64,000 bases of DNA from SVTX01 sp045612105 (GCA_045612105.1 JAZKYL010000110.1:16053-80052), one strand, 5' to 3'. Positions 54,328 to 63,025 are shown, counted from the stretch's first letter. Program-made: numbers and translations. The notes: generated from the sequence alone by a model not told the origin.

Positions 54328-56164
54328 TGATCTCGCCCTCCTTATAGTATTTTGCCTGCACTCCGAACATATAGGCATATCTTCCATTTTGTTCCATCAA
54401 TTCTTCGTGAGTGCCGCTTTCTTTGATGACACCGTCATCAAGAAGAACTATACGGTCACAAAAGCGAGTGCTCGCAAAGCGATGGGAAATATATATGGAG
54501 GTCTTGCCCTTTGTCAGATTATGGTATTCCAAATAGAGCTTATTCTCGGCAATTGGGTCGAGTGCCGCCGTTGGCTCGTCAAGAATGAGCATATTGCCGT
54601 TTTTGTAAATGGCGCGTGCCAATACTAGCTTCTGCATTTCTCCGCCCGAAATATCAACTCCATCGTCATAAATGCCCTTCATAAGGTGGGTATCCACACC
54701 GTTTTCAAGTTCTTCGATCTTGTCCCAGATTCCTGCCAGTTTCATAGCATTTATGGCATCTTCCCTTACGGTGGGGCGACATAGATCGGCACTTGCCACA
54801 TATTCAAGCATAGTGAAACAAACCGGACGGACTTCCTGAAAGACGGCAGAGATCATACTGTAATATTCTTCAATGTTGTATTCGTCGATCCGCTTGCCAT
54901 CCACCAAAATTTCCCCCTTTGTGGGACTGTATAAACCACATATCAGCTTGATTAGTGTAGTCTTACCTGCGCCGTTAATACCAACAAGTGCAAGGCTTTC
55001 TCCTGCTTGCAGGGTAAGATTAATGCCCTTCAAAGTAAAATCATCGGCACCATCATACTTGTACCACACATCACGAAGTTCAATGCTGACCGCACCGGTC
55101 GGCAGGTCACATCCCTTTCCGTGGTTAAACTTATTGGGATAATCAAAAAACTCTCGGTAGTATGCGATTTTATCTGCTCTTTGGTTTAACTTTGCAGCGT
55201 CTCCAATAATGCCGTGCAGAAAGCCCACAATGCTACCAACGATACCGAAATAGAAAACAAAATCACCAGCGGTAAGTTCTCCCGCAAGAAACATACCGAT
55301 CAACACGATGTAGGCAACACCGTTCTGTATCAAAGTCATAAGCCCTGCAAGGATAGCTGCCCAAAGTCCACGCAGGCGACAACGCTGATTCCACATCATA
55401 ATGTGATTACGATAGTCGCTCATCATTTTATTCAGCCATTCCTCAAGACCGTAGAGTTTGATATCCTTTGCCACCTGCAGATTTTCGGAAAGCCCCCCAA
55501 GATATCCCGCTTTTCTACTCTCCTTTTCCCACAAATGCTTGTGCTTTTCATAATATTTGTTTTGCCACAGCGTTGTAAAATAAGACAAAATCGATACGAC
55601 AATCACCACGACAAACACAATTGGATTGATAAACGCGAGAAGTGAGGCATACGAAACGATACCCAACAAATGAATCAACGCATTTGAAATATCCCTCCAA
55701 ATAAATTCCAATGCGCAATTGCCGCTACTTGCGTCTCGACAAGCGTATCCGCTGATTTTTTTATAATCCTGCTTTTCTGTATTTTCAAAATCGGTCTTGT
55801 AACCCTGAATATAACTTATTTTTGTTTGACATGTGCTTGTAGGATAATAACGTCTTGAGCCGATACGGGTTCGGATGAATAAATTTATGATTTCGAGAAA
55901 TAAGCTCACAGCAACGAAAAAGGCAACGATCCACACAAGACTTGAAAAAGGCTTGCCAGCGCCAATGCTGTCGATCAGATATTTGCTGAAATAGGATGCC
56001 AGAAGTGGCGTGATTACCGCTATTGGCACGGCGGCAAAAATGAAAAATACAAAATGTTTATCAATTCGCCACAAATTTTTTATTGCCCACACAAGACTGC
56101 CGAGCTTTGGATACTTCGGCTTTTCTTTTGGGACTTTATTCTTTGTCCTCAACTTGACCTCCAA
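54320..56164 (-). CDS. ABC exporter subunit, cluster 2
   Basis: A 614-residue half-transporter: an N-terminal membrane domain, then Walker A GINGAGKTT, signature ISGGEMQK, Walker B LILDEPTAALDP and H-loop ISHRFA. It forms a translationally coupled pair with the next gene. No peptidase domain is present; the subtilisin-like domain of the maturation protein could supply leader cleavage. It follows the MetRS gene by 120 bases. Confidence 0.9.
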   Translation of the reverse strand: MEVKLRTKNKVPKEKPKYPKLGSLVWAIKNLWRIDKHFVFFIFAAVPIAVITPLLASYFSKYLIDSIGAGKPFSSLVWIVAFFVAVSLFLEIINLFIRTRIGSRRYYPTSTCQTKISYIQGYKTDFENTEKQDYKKISGYACRDASSGNCALEFIWRDISNALIHLLGIVSYASLLAFINPIVFVVVIVVSILSYFTTLWQNKYYEKHKHLWEKESRKAGYLGGLSENLQVAKDIKLYGLEEWLNKMMSDYRNHIMMWNQRCRLRGLWAAILAGLMTLIQNGVAYIVLIGMFLAGELTAGDFVFYFGIVGSIVGFLHGIIGDAAKLNQRADKIAYYREFFDYPNKFNHGKGCDLPTGAVSIELRDVWYKYDGADDFTLKGINLTLQAGESLALVGINGAGKTTLIKLICGLYSPTKGEILVDGKRIDEYNIEEYYSMISAVFQEVRPVCFTMLEYVASADLCRPTVREDAINAMKLAGIWDKIEELENGVDTHLMKGIYDDGVDISGGEMQKLVLARAIYKNGNMLILDEPTAALDPIAENKLYLEYHNLTKGKTSIYISHRFASTRFCDRIVLLDDGVIKESGTHEELMEQNGRYAYMFGVQAKYYKEGEINA

Positions 56165-56284
56165 TTACTAATTAATTGCTCTATTGCCATTTATCATATT
56201 ATATCACATAAAAACTTTTCGATTGCAGGCAAAAGCCACTCTATTCATTGTATACAGATCTTCCGGTCTAATGTCATTATATCA

Positions 56285-57913
56285 TTACACTTGCTTTCTT
56301 AATTTTTCCACTTCCTGTGTAATGATACTTTTATCAATGCGATTAAATAAAATAGAAACCTCATCTATCGTTTTTCCAAATGGAACAACTTGTGTCCGCC
56401 ATACATTATCCACACCCAACCAAGTCATTATTTTCTCAGAAGAGAAGGGGAAAAATGGTTTTAGAATAATACTGAGATTAGCTATAATTTGAACACAGTT
56501 AAATATTGTTTCTTCACACTTTTCAGGATTTTCAATTCGTGTTTTCCAAGGTTGTGTAATATCATAATACTTGTTTCCATAATTGATCAGTTCAAAAGCC
56601 GAATCCAAAGCATCTTTTAAATTACCAGCCTCTATTTTCTCGCCAACATCAAAATATGTTTTTTCTATTTTTTCTTTAATTTCCTTTAAAAAATGAGCAT
56701 TTGGAATTACACCATTTTGATATTTAATTATAAAAGCTAAAGTTCTATTAACATAATTCCCATATGCACCCACCAATGCGGAATTATTGCTTTCCACAAA
56801 TTCTCTCCACGAAAAATCCGTATCCTTTTTTTCTGGCCCATGTGAAATAAAAAAATATCTTAGCGCATCTGGATTATAGTTATCAACAATTTCCTTGGCC
56901 CAAACAGCCCAATTTTGACTTGTTGATATCTTGTGCCCTTCCAATGTAAGATATTCACTTGAAATAATATCATCTGGCAAATGCCAACCTTCACCATTTG
57001 CAATGAGTAAAGCTGGCAATATAATTGTATGGAAAGGGATGTTATCTTTTCCATGAATATAATAGTGTCTACTCTTCTCTCCCCATATATCGTTCATTGA
57101 AATGTCATTATTTCGAGATACTTCTTCGCTTGCGGAAATATACCCTAAAACATTCTCAGCCCATATATATATGCGTTTGTCTTCATATCCACTATATGGA
57201 ACTTCAATCCCCCACTCTAGGTCTCTCGTTATTGCCCTATCTCGCAGCCCCTCATCAATATATCTTTTGGTGAAAGCAATAGCATTTTTTCTCCATTGTG
57301 AATGTTGTTTCATATATGCGCATAATTCTTTCTCCAATTTTGATATTTCAATATAAAGTTGTCTAGTACGAACAAATTCAATATCAGAACCACATTCAAA
57401 GCATTTTGGGGAAAGTAATGATTCGCCTTCAAACACACATCCGCAATTATCACATTGGTCTCCTCGAGTATCTTTACCACATTCAGGACACTTGCCTATA
57501 ATCAATCGGTCAGTTAATATTTTGTCGCAAGTCCTACATCTTGCCTGAGGAACAATTTTTTCACACACATACTTGCTTTTATACAACTTTTTGTGAAAAC
57601 GACGAACAAAATTTTTATGCCACTCGTCAGATGTTTTACCATATAAATCGTAACTAAACCCAAATTTATTAAAAACATCATTAAATTCTCCGTGATAATA
57701 ATCACTAATTTCTTTTGGGGATCTCTGTTCTTGTTTTGCTCTAATTGTAACTGGAGTCCCATGACAATCGGTTCCAGAAACATAAACGACTTTATCACCT
57801 TTTAATCTGTAGTAACGTGCAATTACATCTCCTGGTAGCAAAGCAGCAATATGACCTATGTGAAGAGAACCATTCGCATAAGGCCACGCCCCCCCTATAA
57901 AAATTGTTTTCAT
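56285..57913 (-). CDS. methionyl-tRNA synthetase paralogue in a peptide operon
   Basis: About 542 residues, class I synthetase. The HIGH motif is at 18-21 (NGSLHIGH). The KMSKS-equivalent is HKISTSQ (about 335), and a Zn-binding region has four CxxC pairs (CRTCDK, CPECGK, CDNCGC, CFECG). It is the short form without the C-terminal tRNA-binding extension. It belongs to the operon: 31 bases after the carrier gene and in front of the exporters. The start at 57913 precedes the family's usual first strand. Housekeeping metG is normally elsewhere, so a self-resistance or tailoring role is inferred. KISTS, rather than KMSKS, is typical of the archaeal-like branch. Confidence 0.88.
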   Translation of the reverse strand: MKTIFIGGAWPYANGSLHIGHIAALLPGDVIARYYRLKGDKVVYVSGTDCHGTPVTIRAKQEQRSPKEISDYYHGEFNDVFNKFGFSYDLYGKTSDEWHKNFVRRFHKKLYKSKYVCEKIVPQARCRTCDKILTDRLIIGKCPECGKDTRGDQCDNCGCVFEGESLLSPKCFECGSDIEFVRTRQLYIEISKLEKELCAYMKQHSQWRKNAIAFTKRYIDEGLRDRAITRDLEWGIEVPYSGYEDKRIYIWAENVLGYISASEEVSRNNDISMNDIWGEKSRHYYIHGKDNIPFHTIILPALLIANGEGWHLPDDIISSEYLTLEGHKISTSQNWAVWAKEIVDNYNPDALRYFFISHGPEKKDTDFSWREFVESNNSALVGAYGNYVNRTLAFIIKYQNGVIPNAHFLKEIKEKIEKTYFDVGEKIEAGNLKDALDSAFELINYGNKYYDITQPWKTRIENPEKCEETIFNCVQIIANLSIILKPFFPFSSEKIMTWLGVDNVWRTQVVPFGKTIDEVSILFNRIDKSIITQEVEKLRKQV

Positions 57914-57944
57914 ACGCAAATCTCTTTTCATTTTTTATTTTTTA

Positions 57945-58163
57945 TTATTTGATTTTTTCAATCAACAACACAAAATCATTGAATGTGTTCAACTTTTCAT
58001 TGATTAAGTATGTATCAGATACTTGTATAGAAAAGGTACTCTCTATTGCAACAATTATTGAAACTAATTGTAAAGAATCTAAAGACAATTCCTCATTATA
58101 ATCCTGATCTGATATAAAAATCCCGTGCTTTTGAAAAATATCCATTAACAACTTATTCTTCAT
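57945..58163 (-). CDS. acyl carrier-like protein, cluster 2
   Basis: A 72-residue carrier protein with the phosphopantetheine site LSLDSLQ (Ser30) and a helical fold. It overlaps the radical SAM gene by 11 bases and is followed by MetRS. The length is typical for the small carrier-related proteins of clostridial peptide maturation systems (TIGR04069-like, from memory). It has no adenylating partner of its own in cluster 2, unlike cluster 1. GAGGGAAAAA precedes the ATG. Confidence 0.8.
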   Translation of the reverse strand: MKNKLLMDIFQKHGIFISDQDYNEELSLDSLQLVSIIVAIESTFSIQVSDTYLINEKLNTFNDFVLLIEKIK

Positions 58164-59544
58164 TTTTTCCCTCTTTCTTAACCATATTTACAAACAACCC
58201 CTTTCTAAATTGCACAATAATTTCGTTATTTATATCTATTATGTCTTGTTCATTTTGAAACTTGCAAATAATATTTTTTTGTCTTGCAACGCGATAAGGG
58301 CACATAGATAATATGCATATGGGAAACCACATACAATTATAACACTTTTCATCCGGAATATAAAGAGAAGTAAACTGTGCAATTTTTGCTTCATCAAAAA
58401 ACACATCACCATTATGTTTTATTTTTCCAATTTTGTTAGTTTCTTGACACTCCACATGAGAAGAATTGTATGATATTTTTGTACACTTATGCAATTCTGC
58501 GTTTGGCATAATTACAAAGCCGTGATATTTCCCTGCCTGACACCTCATCTGTGAAAGATTTTGCGTTGCAACGGAGTATTTCACAGTGTGATAATCTCCT
58601 TGTTGAATATATTGAGACATTTGTTCTCGGTTAACAAACAAATTGCTTTCAATATTACGAATTGATTCTCCTCCCCAATTCGATGTTTTAGCACATAAAA
58701 ACTCAAACCGTTTATCCCATCTTAACGCTTTTTGAAGCTCAGCTACGAATTTGGTATAATTATTTGCATTACTTTTATCCAAATTAGTTCTTATTACAAT
58801 TCTAAATCTTTTGCCATCACAATTTCTTTGAATATCAACTAAATTTTTAACAATAACATCGTAAGTCCCCGCCCCACTGATCAATGGACGTAGTCTGTCA
58901 TGCGTATCTTTAAATCCATCGATTGTTATTTCATAGAACAAAACGTTGTTTGAAATCAAAGCTTTGAATGTCTCTAAATCTAAAAGATATCCATTTGTAA
59001 TCATATCTGATACAATCGTGACACCCTCATTTTCGCATTTTTGCTTGATTTGCTGCATCATATGCAATATTCGCTTTTTTTCGAGCAATGGTTCTCCACC
59101 GAACCATGAAATTTTCACAGAGCGATATTTCCTTATGTATTTATCGAAAAACTTCAAAATGTATAATTCGCTTTGATCAGTCATATTAATATTGCTGTGG
59201 TCCTCAAAACAATATACACATCTAAAATTACAACCTTGTGTAGGTATGATTGTTACATTCAATTGATTATCATATATAATTTTATTCATATAGTGATAAG
59301 CAATCGCAATTTCATTTTCATCAAGCGAAACAATTATATTTTCTTGTAATAAAAATGTTAAACTATCATTCAATTCGGTAATGGTTATTCTATTCTTTAA
59401 CAGATTAAATATATATTCTTCTACAAGATATATTTTAGTATATAAAGTATTATAAACAATAAAGCAACCTTCAAATTCAAAACAATAGTTAAATTGTGAT
59501 CCAACCCAAGTCGGTAGTTTGTTCATATCTTTTTTATTTAACAT
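58153..59544 (-). CDS. radical SAM/SPASM peptide maturase, cluster 2
   Basis: A 463-residue enzyme: the radical SAM motif CNFRCVYC (Cys105, Cys109, Cys112), a GG motif in SWFGGEPL and a C-terminal SPASM region with CTKISYN, CYNCMWFPICILSMCP. It is homologous to the cluster 1 maturase in layout. It overlaps the upstream maturation gene by seven bases. From memory it fits the CcpM class (Cys-rich peptide maturases). The second ATG at codon 7 is a possible start, because the first ATG lies right against the GGAGGA. Confidence 0.85.
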   Translation of the reverse strand: MLNKKDMNKLPTWVGSQFNYCFEFEGCFIVYNTLYTKIYLVEEYIFNLLKNRITITELNDSLTFLLQENIIVSLDENEIAIAYHYMNKIIYDNQLNVTIIPTQGCNFRCVYCFEDHSNINMTDQSELYILKFFDKYIRKYRSVKISWFGGEPLLEKKRILHMMQQIKQKCENEGVTIVSDMITNGYLLDLETFKALISNNVLFYEITIDGFKDTHDRLRPLISGAGTYDVIVKNLVDIQRNCDGKRFRIVIRTNLDKSNANNYTKFVAELQKALRWDKRFEFLCAKTSNWGGESIRNIESNLFVNREQMSQYIQQGDYHTVKYSVATQNLSQMRCQAGKYHGFVIMPNAELHKCTKISYNSSHVECQETNKIGKIKHNGDVFFDEAKIAQFTSLYIPDEKCYNCMWFPICILSMCPYRVARQKNIICKFQNEQDIIDINNEIIVQFRKGLFVNMVKKEGKNEE

Positions 59545-61352
59545 TCCTCCACAAAATAATCAATAATCAAATCAATCAATTTATCGATATCTTGATTACA
59601 ATTAGTTACATAACAAGGAATTTTCAATTCCTTTTCGTAGAAAGAACTCCTTTCATTTAATTGTTTTGCTGATAGTAATTTAAAAGGTGTTCCCTGAACC
59701 GCCCACTTTAAATCTCTATGTTTAGGAAAAAGAACTAACGCAAGTACTTTTGTTTCGACATAACTTTCTAAATATGATATTGTTCGTTTAATATATTCTA
59801 TCTCGTCAAACGGATTAATACATAATATTATTGCATCTGGTGATGTTCCAACAAGGAATTCATGCTGCGCCAAAGGATAGTGACCGATATTTCCATAATT
59901 ATAAGGTACTGTTTGGGATTGGGACCCGACTATAATAATATCATTGCATTTACAATCAATTTCATGCATATACCTATTTATTGTTTGTACTGCATCACTT
60001 CCAGAAAGTCTAATGCCGCCATATCCCATAGGATAAACATGATCCAGCCCAAACAATAACGATGTAGGTTCAGTACCCAAACCGCCAACTTTATATCCCA
60101 TTCTCTGCATTTTTTTGCGAATCATAAGTTGCAGCGAGAATTTTCCTTGTTTAGATGATGTACCAAATACACCAACCACTGGCGTTGATATGCCATATAG
60201 CTTTCCAATCATACCACGACCATTACATTTGGAAATTGAATTGGGGCAATAAACGAAATTACCATTTTCAATAATTGCTGTGTACTCGGAAACATAAGCC
60301 CTCAAATCATCAAATGCAAACAAATTTTTCTTGTATGTAATACATTTATCAATAAAATACTCTATATAATCTTTTTTTAGTGCCGCCGAAATGACATCTA
60401 CATGTCCTAACACAACAGTATCAAAATCATCAGTCCAGATAATATCGTTAACCGATTGGATAATTGGATCAAAATCCAAATCATTTACCTGAACAATTTC
60501 AGAACATCTTTTTCCAACATTTCCAAATAAAGCTACATCAAAAAAGCCCTCAACCATAAAATTCAACATATCCCCATAAAGCGAAAGTGTTTGTATTTCC
60601 TTATTGTATGGAAAAACGACAGCTTTTCTAATAGAAAAATCTTCAACATTAATACAAGTGTCATAATCTTTATGCTTAAGAACCTTCTGTGCATTCTTGC
60701 CCAATTCGATTAATATATTTGTTGACAGTACCCCACATTCAAGCATTTTAGCAACAATTGATGTTATATATGGTGCAGCAAAACTAGAACCTGCAACATA
60801 ACGATATTCTCCTTTTAGCCATGGAAGTCGTTGTAATGATCCTACTCCCATTATGTTAACATTGCTTCCCTCTAAAACATAATACTCCGCGCCTGTGGAA
60901 CAATATTTACACCAATCCACGCCAATAACATTATCAAATATTGCTGGATATGAAACAAGTCCTTCATTATCAAATGCAGAGACAATAATTGTCCCTGCAT
61001 CCGTGATATCTTTACAAACAGCATATAATGAACTAACGTTGGAACATTCTACGATCCCACAGCTCAAATGAATTATATCAAAATGTGTAATAGTAGTAAT
61101 ATATTTTAATACCTCAATAAGTGTATTACAATCCACAAAATTTGTCTTTTCAAACAGATTATAAACATAAAATCTGGCTTTAGGAAGTGCATTTGCCAAA
61201 ATTGCCGTAACTGCTGTTCCATGCCCTATATTATCTGTACAGTCATTGAGAAAAACAATATTGGATTGAACAAATTCTTCACGATTCTTGTCCAATCCAC
61301 TATCTAAAATCGCTATCGAAATATTATCACCCAAACAGTCCATCCAACGCAT
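59538..61352 (-). CDS. subtilisin-like protease fused to a peptide-maturation domain
   Basis: A 604-residue fusion. Residues about 1-225 are an S8 subtilisin-type protease: catalytic Asp17 (AILDSG), His44 (GHGT) and Ser190 (GSSFAAP), with an oxyanion Asn129. There is no signal peptide, so it acts in the cytoplasm. From about 240 on, the sequence resembles the 300-residue TIGR04066-like protein of cluster 1, with a P-loop-like segment VVGVFGTSSKQGKFS. The protease could remove the leader of the precursor. It is the first gene after the precursor and a hairpin. Confidence 0.8.
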   Translation of the reverse strand: MRWMDCLGDNISIAILDSGLDKNREEFVQSNIVFLNDCTDNIGHGTAVTAILANALPKARFYVYNLFEKTNFVDCNTLIEVLKYITTITHFDIIHLSCGIVECSNVSSLYAVCKDITDAGTIIVSAFDNEGLVSYPAIFDNVIGVDWCKYCSTGAEYYVLEGSNVNIMGVGSLQRLPWLKGEYRYVAGSSFAAPYITSIVAKMLECGVLSTNILIELGKNAQKVLKHKDYDTCINVEDFSIRKAVVFPYNKEIQTLSLYGDMLNFMVEGFFDVALFGNVGKRCSEIVQVNDLDFDPIIQSVNDIIWTDDFDTVVLGHVDVISAALKKDYIEYFIDKCITYKKNLFAFDDLRAYVSEYTAIIENGNFVYCPNSISKCNGRGMIGKLYGISTPVVGVFGTSSKQGKFSLQLMIRKKMQRMGYKVGGLGTEPTSLLFGLDHVYPMGYGGIRLSGSDAVQTINRYMHEIDCKCNDIIIVGSQSQTVPYNYGNIGHYPLAQHEFLVGTSPDAIILCINPFDEIEYIKRTISYLESYVETKVLALVLFPKHRDLKWAVQGTPFKLLSAKQLNERSSFYEKELKIPCYVTNCNQDIDKLIDLIIDYFVEEC

Positions 61353-61382
61353 TTTAATATTCCTTCCAATAATAATATTTAC

Positions 61383-61423
61383 TTACAATTGGCAACTTAT
61401 CATCTATAAGTTGCCAATTGTAA
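61383..61423 (-). terminator. hairpin between precursor and maturation genes
   Basis: A perfect 18-bp stem (TTACAATTGGCAACTTAT and its complement) with a 5-base loop lies between the precursor gene stop and the protease-fusion gene. There is no T-tract on the minus strand after it, so it is more likely a stability or partial-termination hairpin that raises the ratio of precursor to enzymes. Confidence 0.7.
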
Positions 61424-61425
61424 TA

Positions 61426-61642
61426 CAGGGTTGTAAGTCTAATTCATTTGAATTTATCGATAAATAATCGTTTAATAATTAGTCTTCACAAAGTCCAAAC
61501 ATTGATCCAGAATAGTATTCTTCATACAATACAACATATTTCTTCTTCGTGTTTCTTTTGGTCAACTTTTTCATCTTCAGTTTCTCCTTTTAAATAATAC
61601 TTTTATATTTATAATGATTGTATAAAAAAGACTACAACCCTG
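61426..61642. repeat. 10-bp inverted repeat bracketing the cluster 2 precursor gene
   Basis: CAGGGTTGTA (61426-61435) and TACAACCCTG (61633-61642) are exact complements flanking the 31-residue precursor and its ribosome binding site. The match extends imperfectly outwards (GTC/GAC and AT). The transcript could pair over about 200 bases and enclose the peptide message, as at cluster 1. Confidence 0.5.
61479..61574 (-). CDS. putative radical-SAM-modified precursor peptide, cluster 2
   Basis: A 31-residue frame with a good AAAGGAG nine bases before the ATG. A basic leader (MKKLTKRNTKKKY) is followed by a Tyr/Glu/Ser/Gly-rich stretch and FGLCED at the end, with one Cys (residue 29). The MKKL start resembles clostridial Cys-rich precursors from memory. 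GLCED resembles GICADC in the cluster 1 peptide. It is the first gene of the operon behind the AgrA-type promoter (about 165-base leader). A single cysteine limits it to one thioether. Confidence 0.7.
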   Translation of the reverse strand: MKKLTKRNTKKKYVVLYEEYYSGSMFGLCED

Positions 61643-61745
61643 CATAACAAATTAATTGGCTAATTTTCTATCAAACTAACTTATATTTTTACAATCGAAT
61701 TACATGCTACTTTCGAATTGTTTCGTATGTTTTGGATACGCTATT

Positions 61746-61811
61746 ATTATACTATATCTACATCAAAAATCAAGGCTTTGGGATATTATACTAATATTAG
61801 GGATAATTAAT
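61746..61811 (-). promoter_or_regulatory. AgrA/LytTR-type promoter of cluster 2 (site E)
   Basis: Two AATTATCCC-like copies with a 20-base period (GGG starting at 61780 and 61800 on the plus strand), six bases, then TTGATT (61768-61773), a 16-base spacer and TATAAT (61746-61751). Layout is the same as at cluster 1. Confidence 0.75.
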
Positions 61812-61979
61812 CGAGGCATATCAGTTTAACTCGTATTATCTGGGTACAACAGATCATTACTGTCTTGCAACAAATCTTCTCAAATCAGTTTGTTTTTTCA
61901 AATAAGAATCGTGATAAAGTTTTGATATTACATACTTGCCTGTATCAACTTGGTTCTTACATATTGTTATTTGATATAA

Positions 61980-62870
61980 TTAGTCTATCTCTTTCTGCAT
62001 TTGTCGGTACATAGCAAGCGCCTGAACGATGATATCCACCATCTGATTTTCCAAAGTTCCCGTTGGAAAATATCTTTCAATCTTTTCCAACGCGATTTTA
62101 ATTTGTGGTTTTTGATTGGGCTTTATCTCAAACATAATTCTCCTTAAAGTTATAGTATCAAGCTTTCCCTCCTTACTCAAGGACTTCATTCGTATGCTTT
62201 GTGCGAGGGAAGGAAAAACCTCTACGTCATCAATGAAGTCAACTAGATCTCTCATTTCGTCCTCATGCAAATAAGAAAGCTCTACCGCTGAGCGTATACC
62301 AATTTTACCCTCATCCACAAAATCAAGAAGTTCAGTAGTGAGTTCATTGAGCCGAACATAGCGACGAATTTGATCGGGACTTTCCCCACTTTCCTCTGCA
62401 ACTAATGCTCTTGTCGTTTTAGACTTCTGTTTAAATGGCACAGAAGTTAGATCTGTTCGTTTACCTTGTCGTTTCAATGCATCCATCTTCATCTTATATG
62501 ACCTTGCTTTTTCAGATGGTAGAATTCGTTCTCTGTGAAGATTAGAGTCTACCATTGCAATAACCGCTTCATCCCTTGTCATTTCTCTCAAAATAACAGG
62601 TAATTCCGTGAACCCTATCTTCTTTGCAGCGAATTTTCTACGATGACCGGCAATAATTTCATATCGATCATTTTCCTTCTTACGACCAATCAATGGAGTT
62701 AATATACCAAACTCTTTGATACTCTCGATTAAAGCTTCCATATCTGCATCCATTTTGACGTTAAAAGGATGCTTGGGAAAATCGTCAAAGAATTGAATCG
62801 GTATTACTCTGACCTTTTCTCTCTTTGCATCGTTACTCGGTTCGCTTGTTGTAATTTTTTTTGTGTCCAT
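61980..62870 (-). CDS. ParB-family partition/chromosome segregation protein
   Basis: A 296-residue ParB-like protein: an N-terminal nuclease-like ParB domain (PLIGRKKENDRYEIIAGHRR, with MVDSNLHRE), a central helix-turn-helix (SGESPDQIRRYVRLNEL) and a C-terminal helical domain. Such ParB homologues lie near the ends of clostridial ICEs. No ParA is seen in the window. The start ATG follows AAAGGAG by nine bases. A diverged C-terminal fragment of a second parB is at 49.5 kb. Confidence 0.9.
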   Translation of the reverse strand: MDTKKITTSEPSNDAKREKVRVIPIQFFDDFPKHPFNVKMDADMEALIESIKEFGILTPLIGRKKENDRYEIIAGHRRKFAAKKIGFTELPVILREMTRDEAVIAMVDSNLHRERILPSEKARSYKMKMDALKRQGKRTDLTSVPFKQKSKTTRALVAEESGESPDQIRRYVRLNELTTELLDFVDEGKIGIRSAVELSYLHEDEMRDLVDFIDDVEVFPSLAQSIRMKSLSKEGKLDTITLRRIMFEIKPNQKPQIKIALEKIERYFPTGTLENQMVDIIVQALAMYRQMQKEID

Positions 62871-62988
62871 TTTTTTCTCCTTTAAATAAAAAATACGCTA
62901 TAATTCACCGTAAAGATGGACTGATAGCGTACAGATTATTGAAAGAAAGAGCGTGATCAACACCCGCAAAAACCTCAATATTATGCAA

Positions 62989-63024
62989 AAAAGCCTCGAA
63001 AACGTAGTGTTTTCAAGGCTTTTA
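62989..63024 (-). terminator. terminator after tRNA-Asn
   Basis: AAAAGCCTTGAAAAC pairs with an almost exact complement (one mismatch), with loop ACTAC, and is followed on the minus strand by TTTTTTGC. It ends the rRNA/tRNA operon, one base after the 3' end of tRNA-Asn. Confidence 0.75.
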
Positions 63025-63025
63025 G

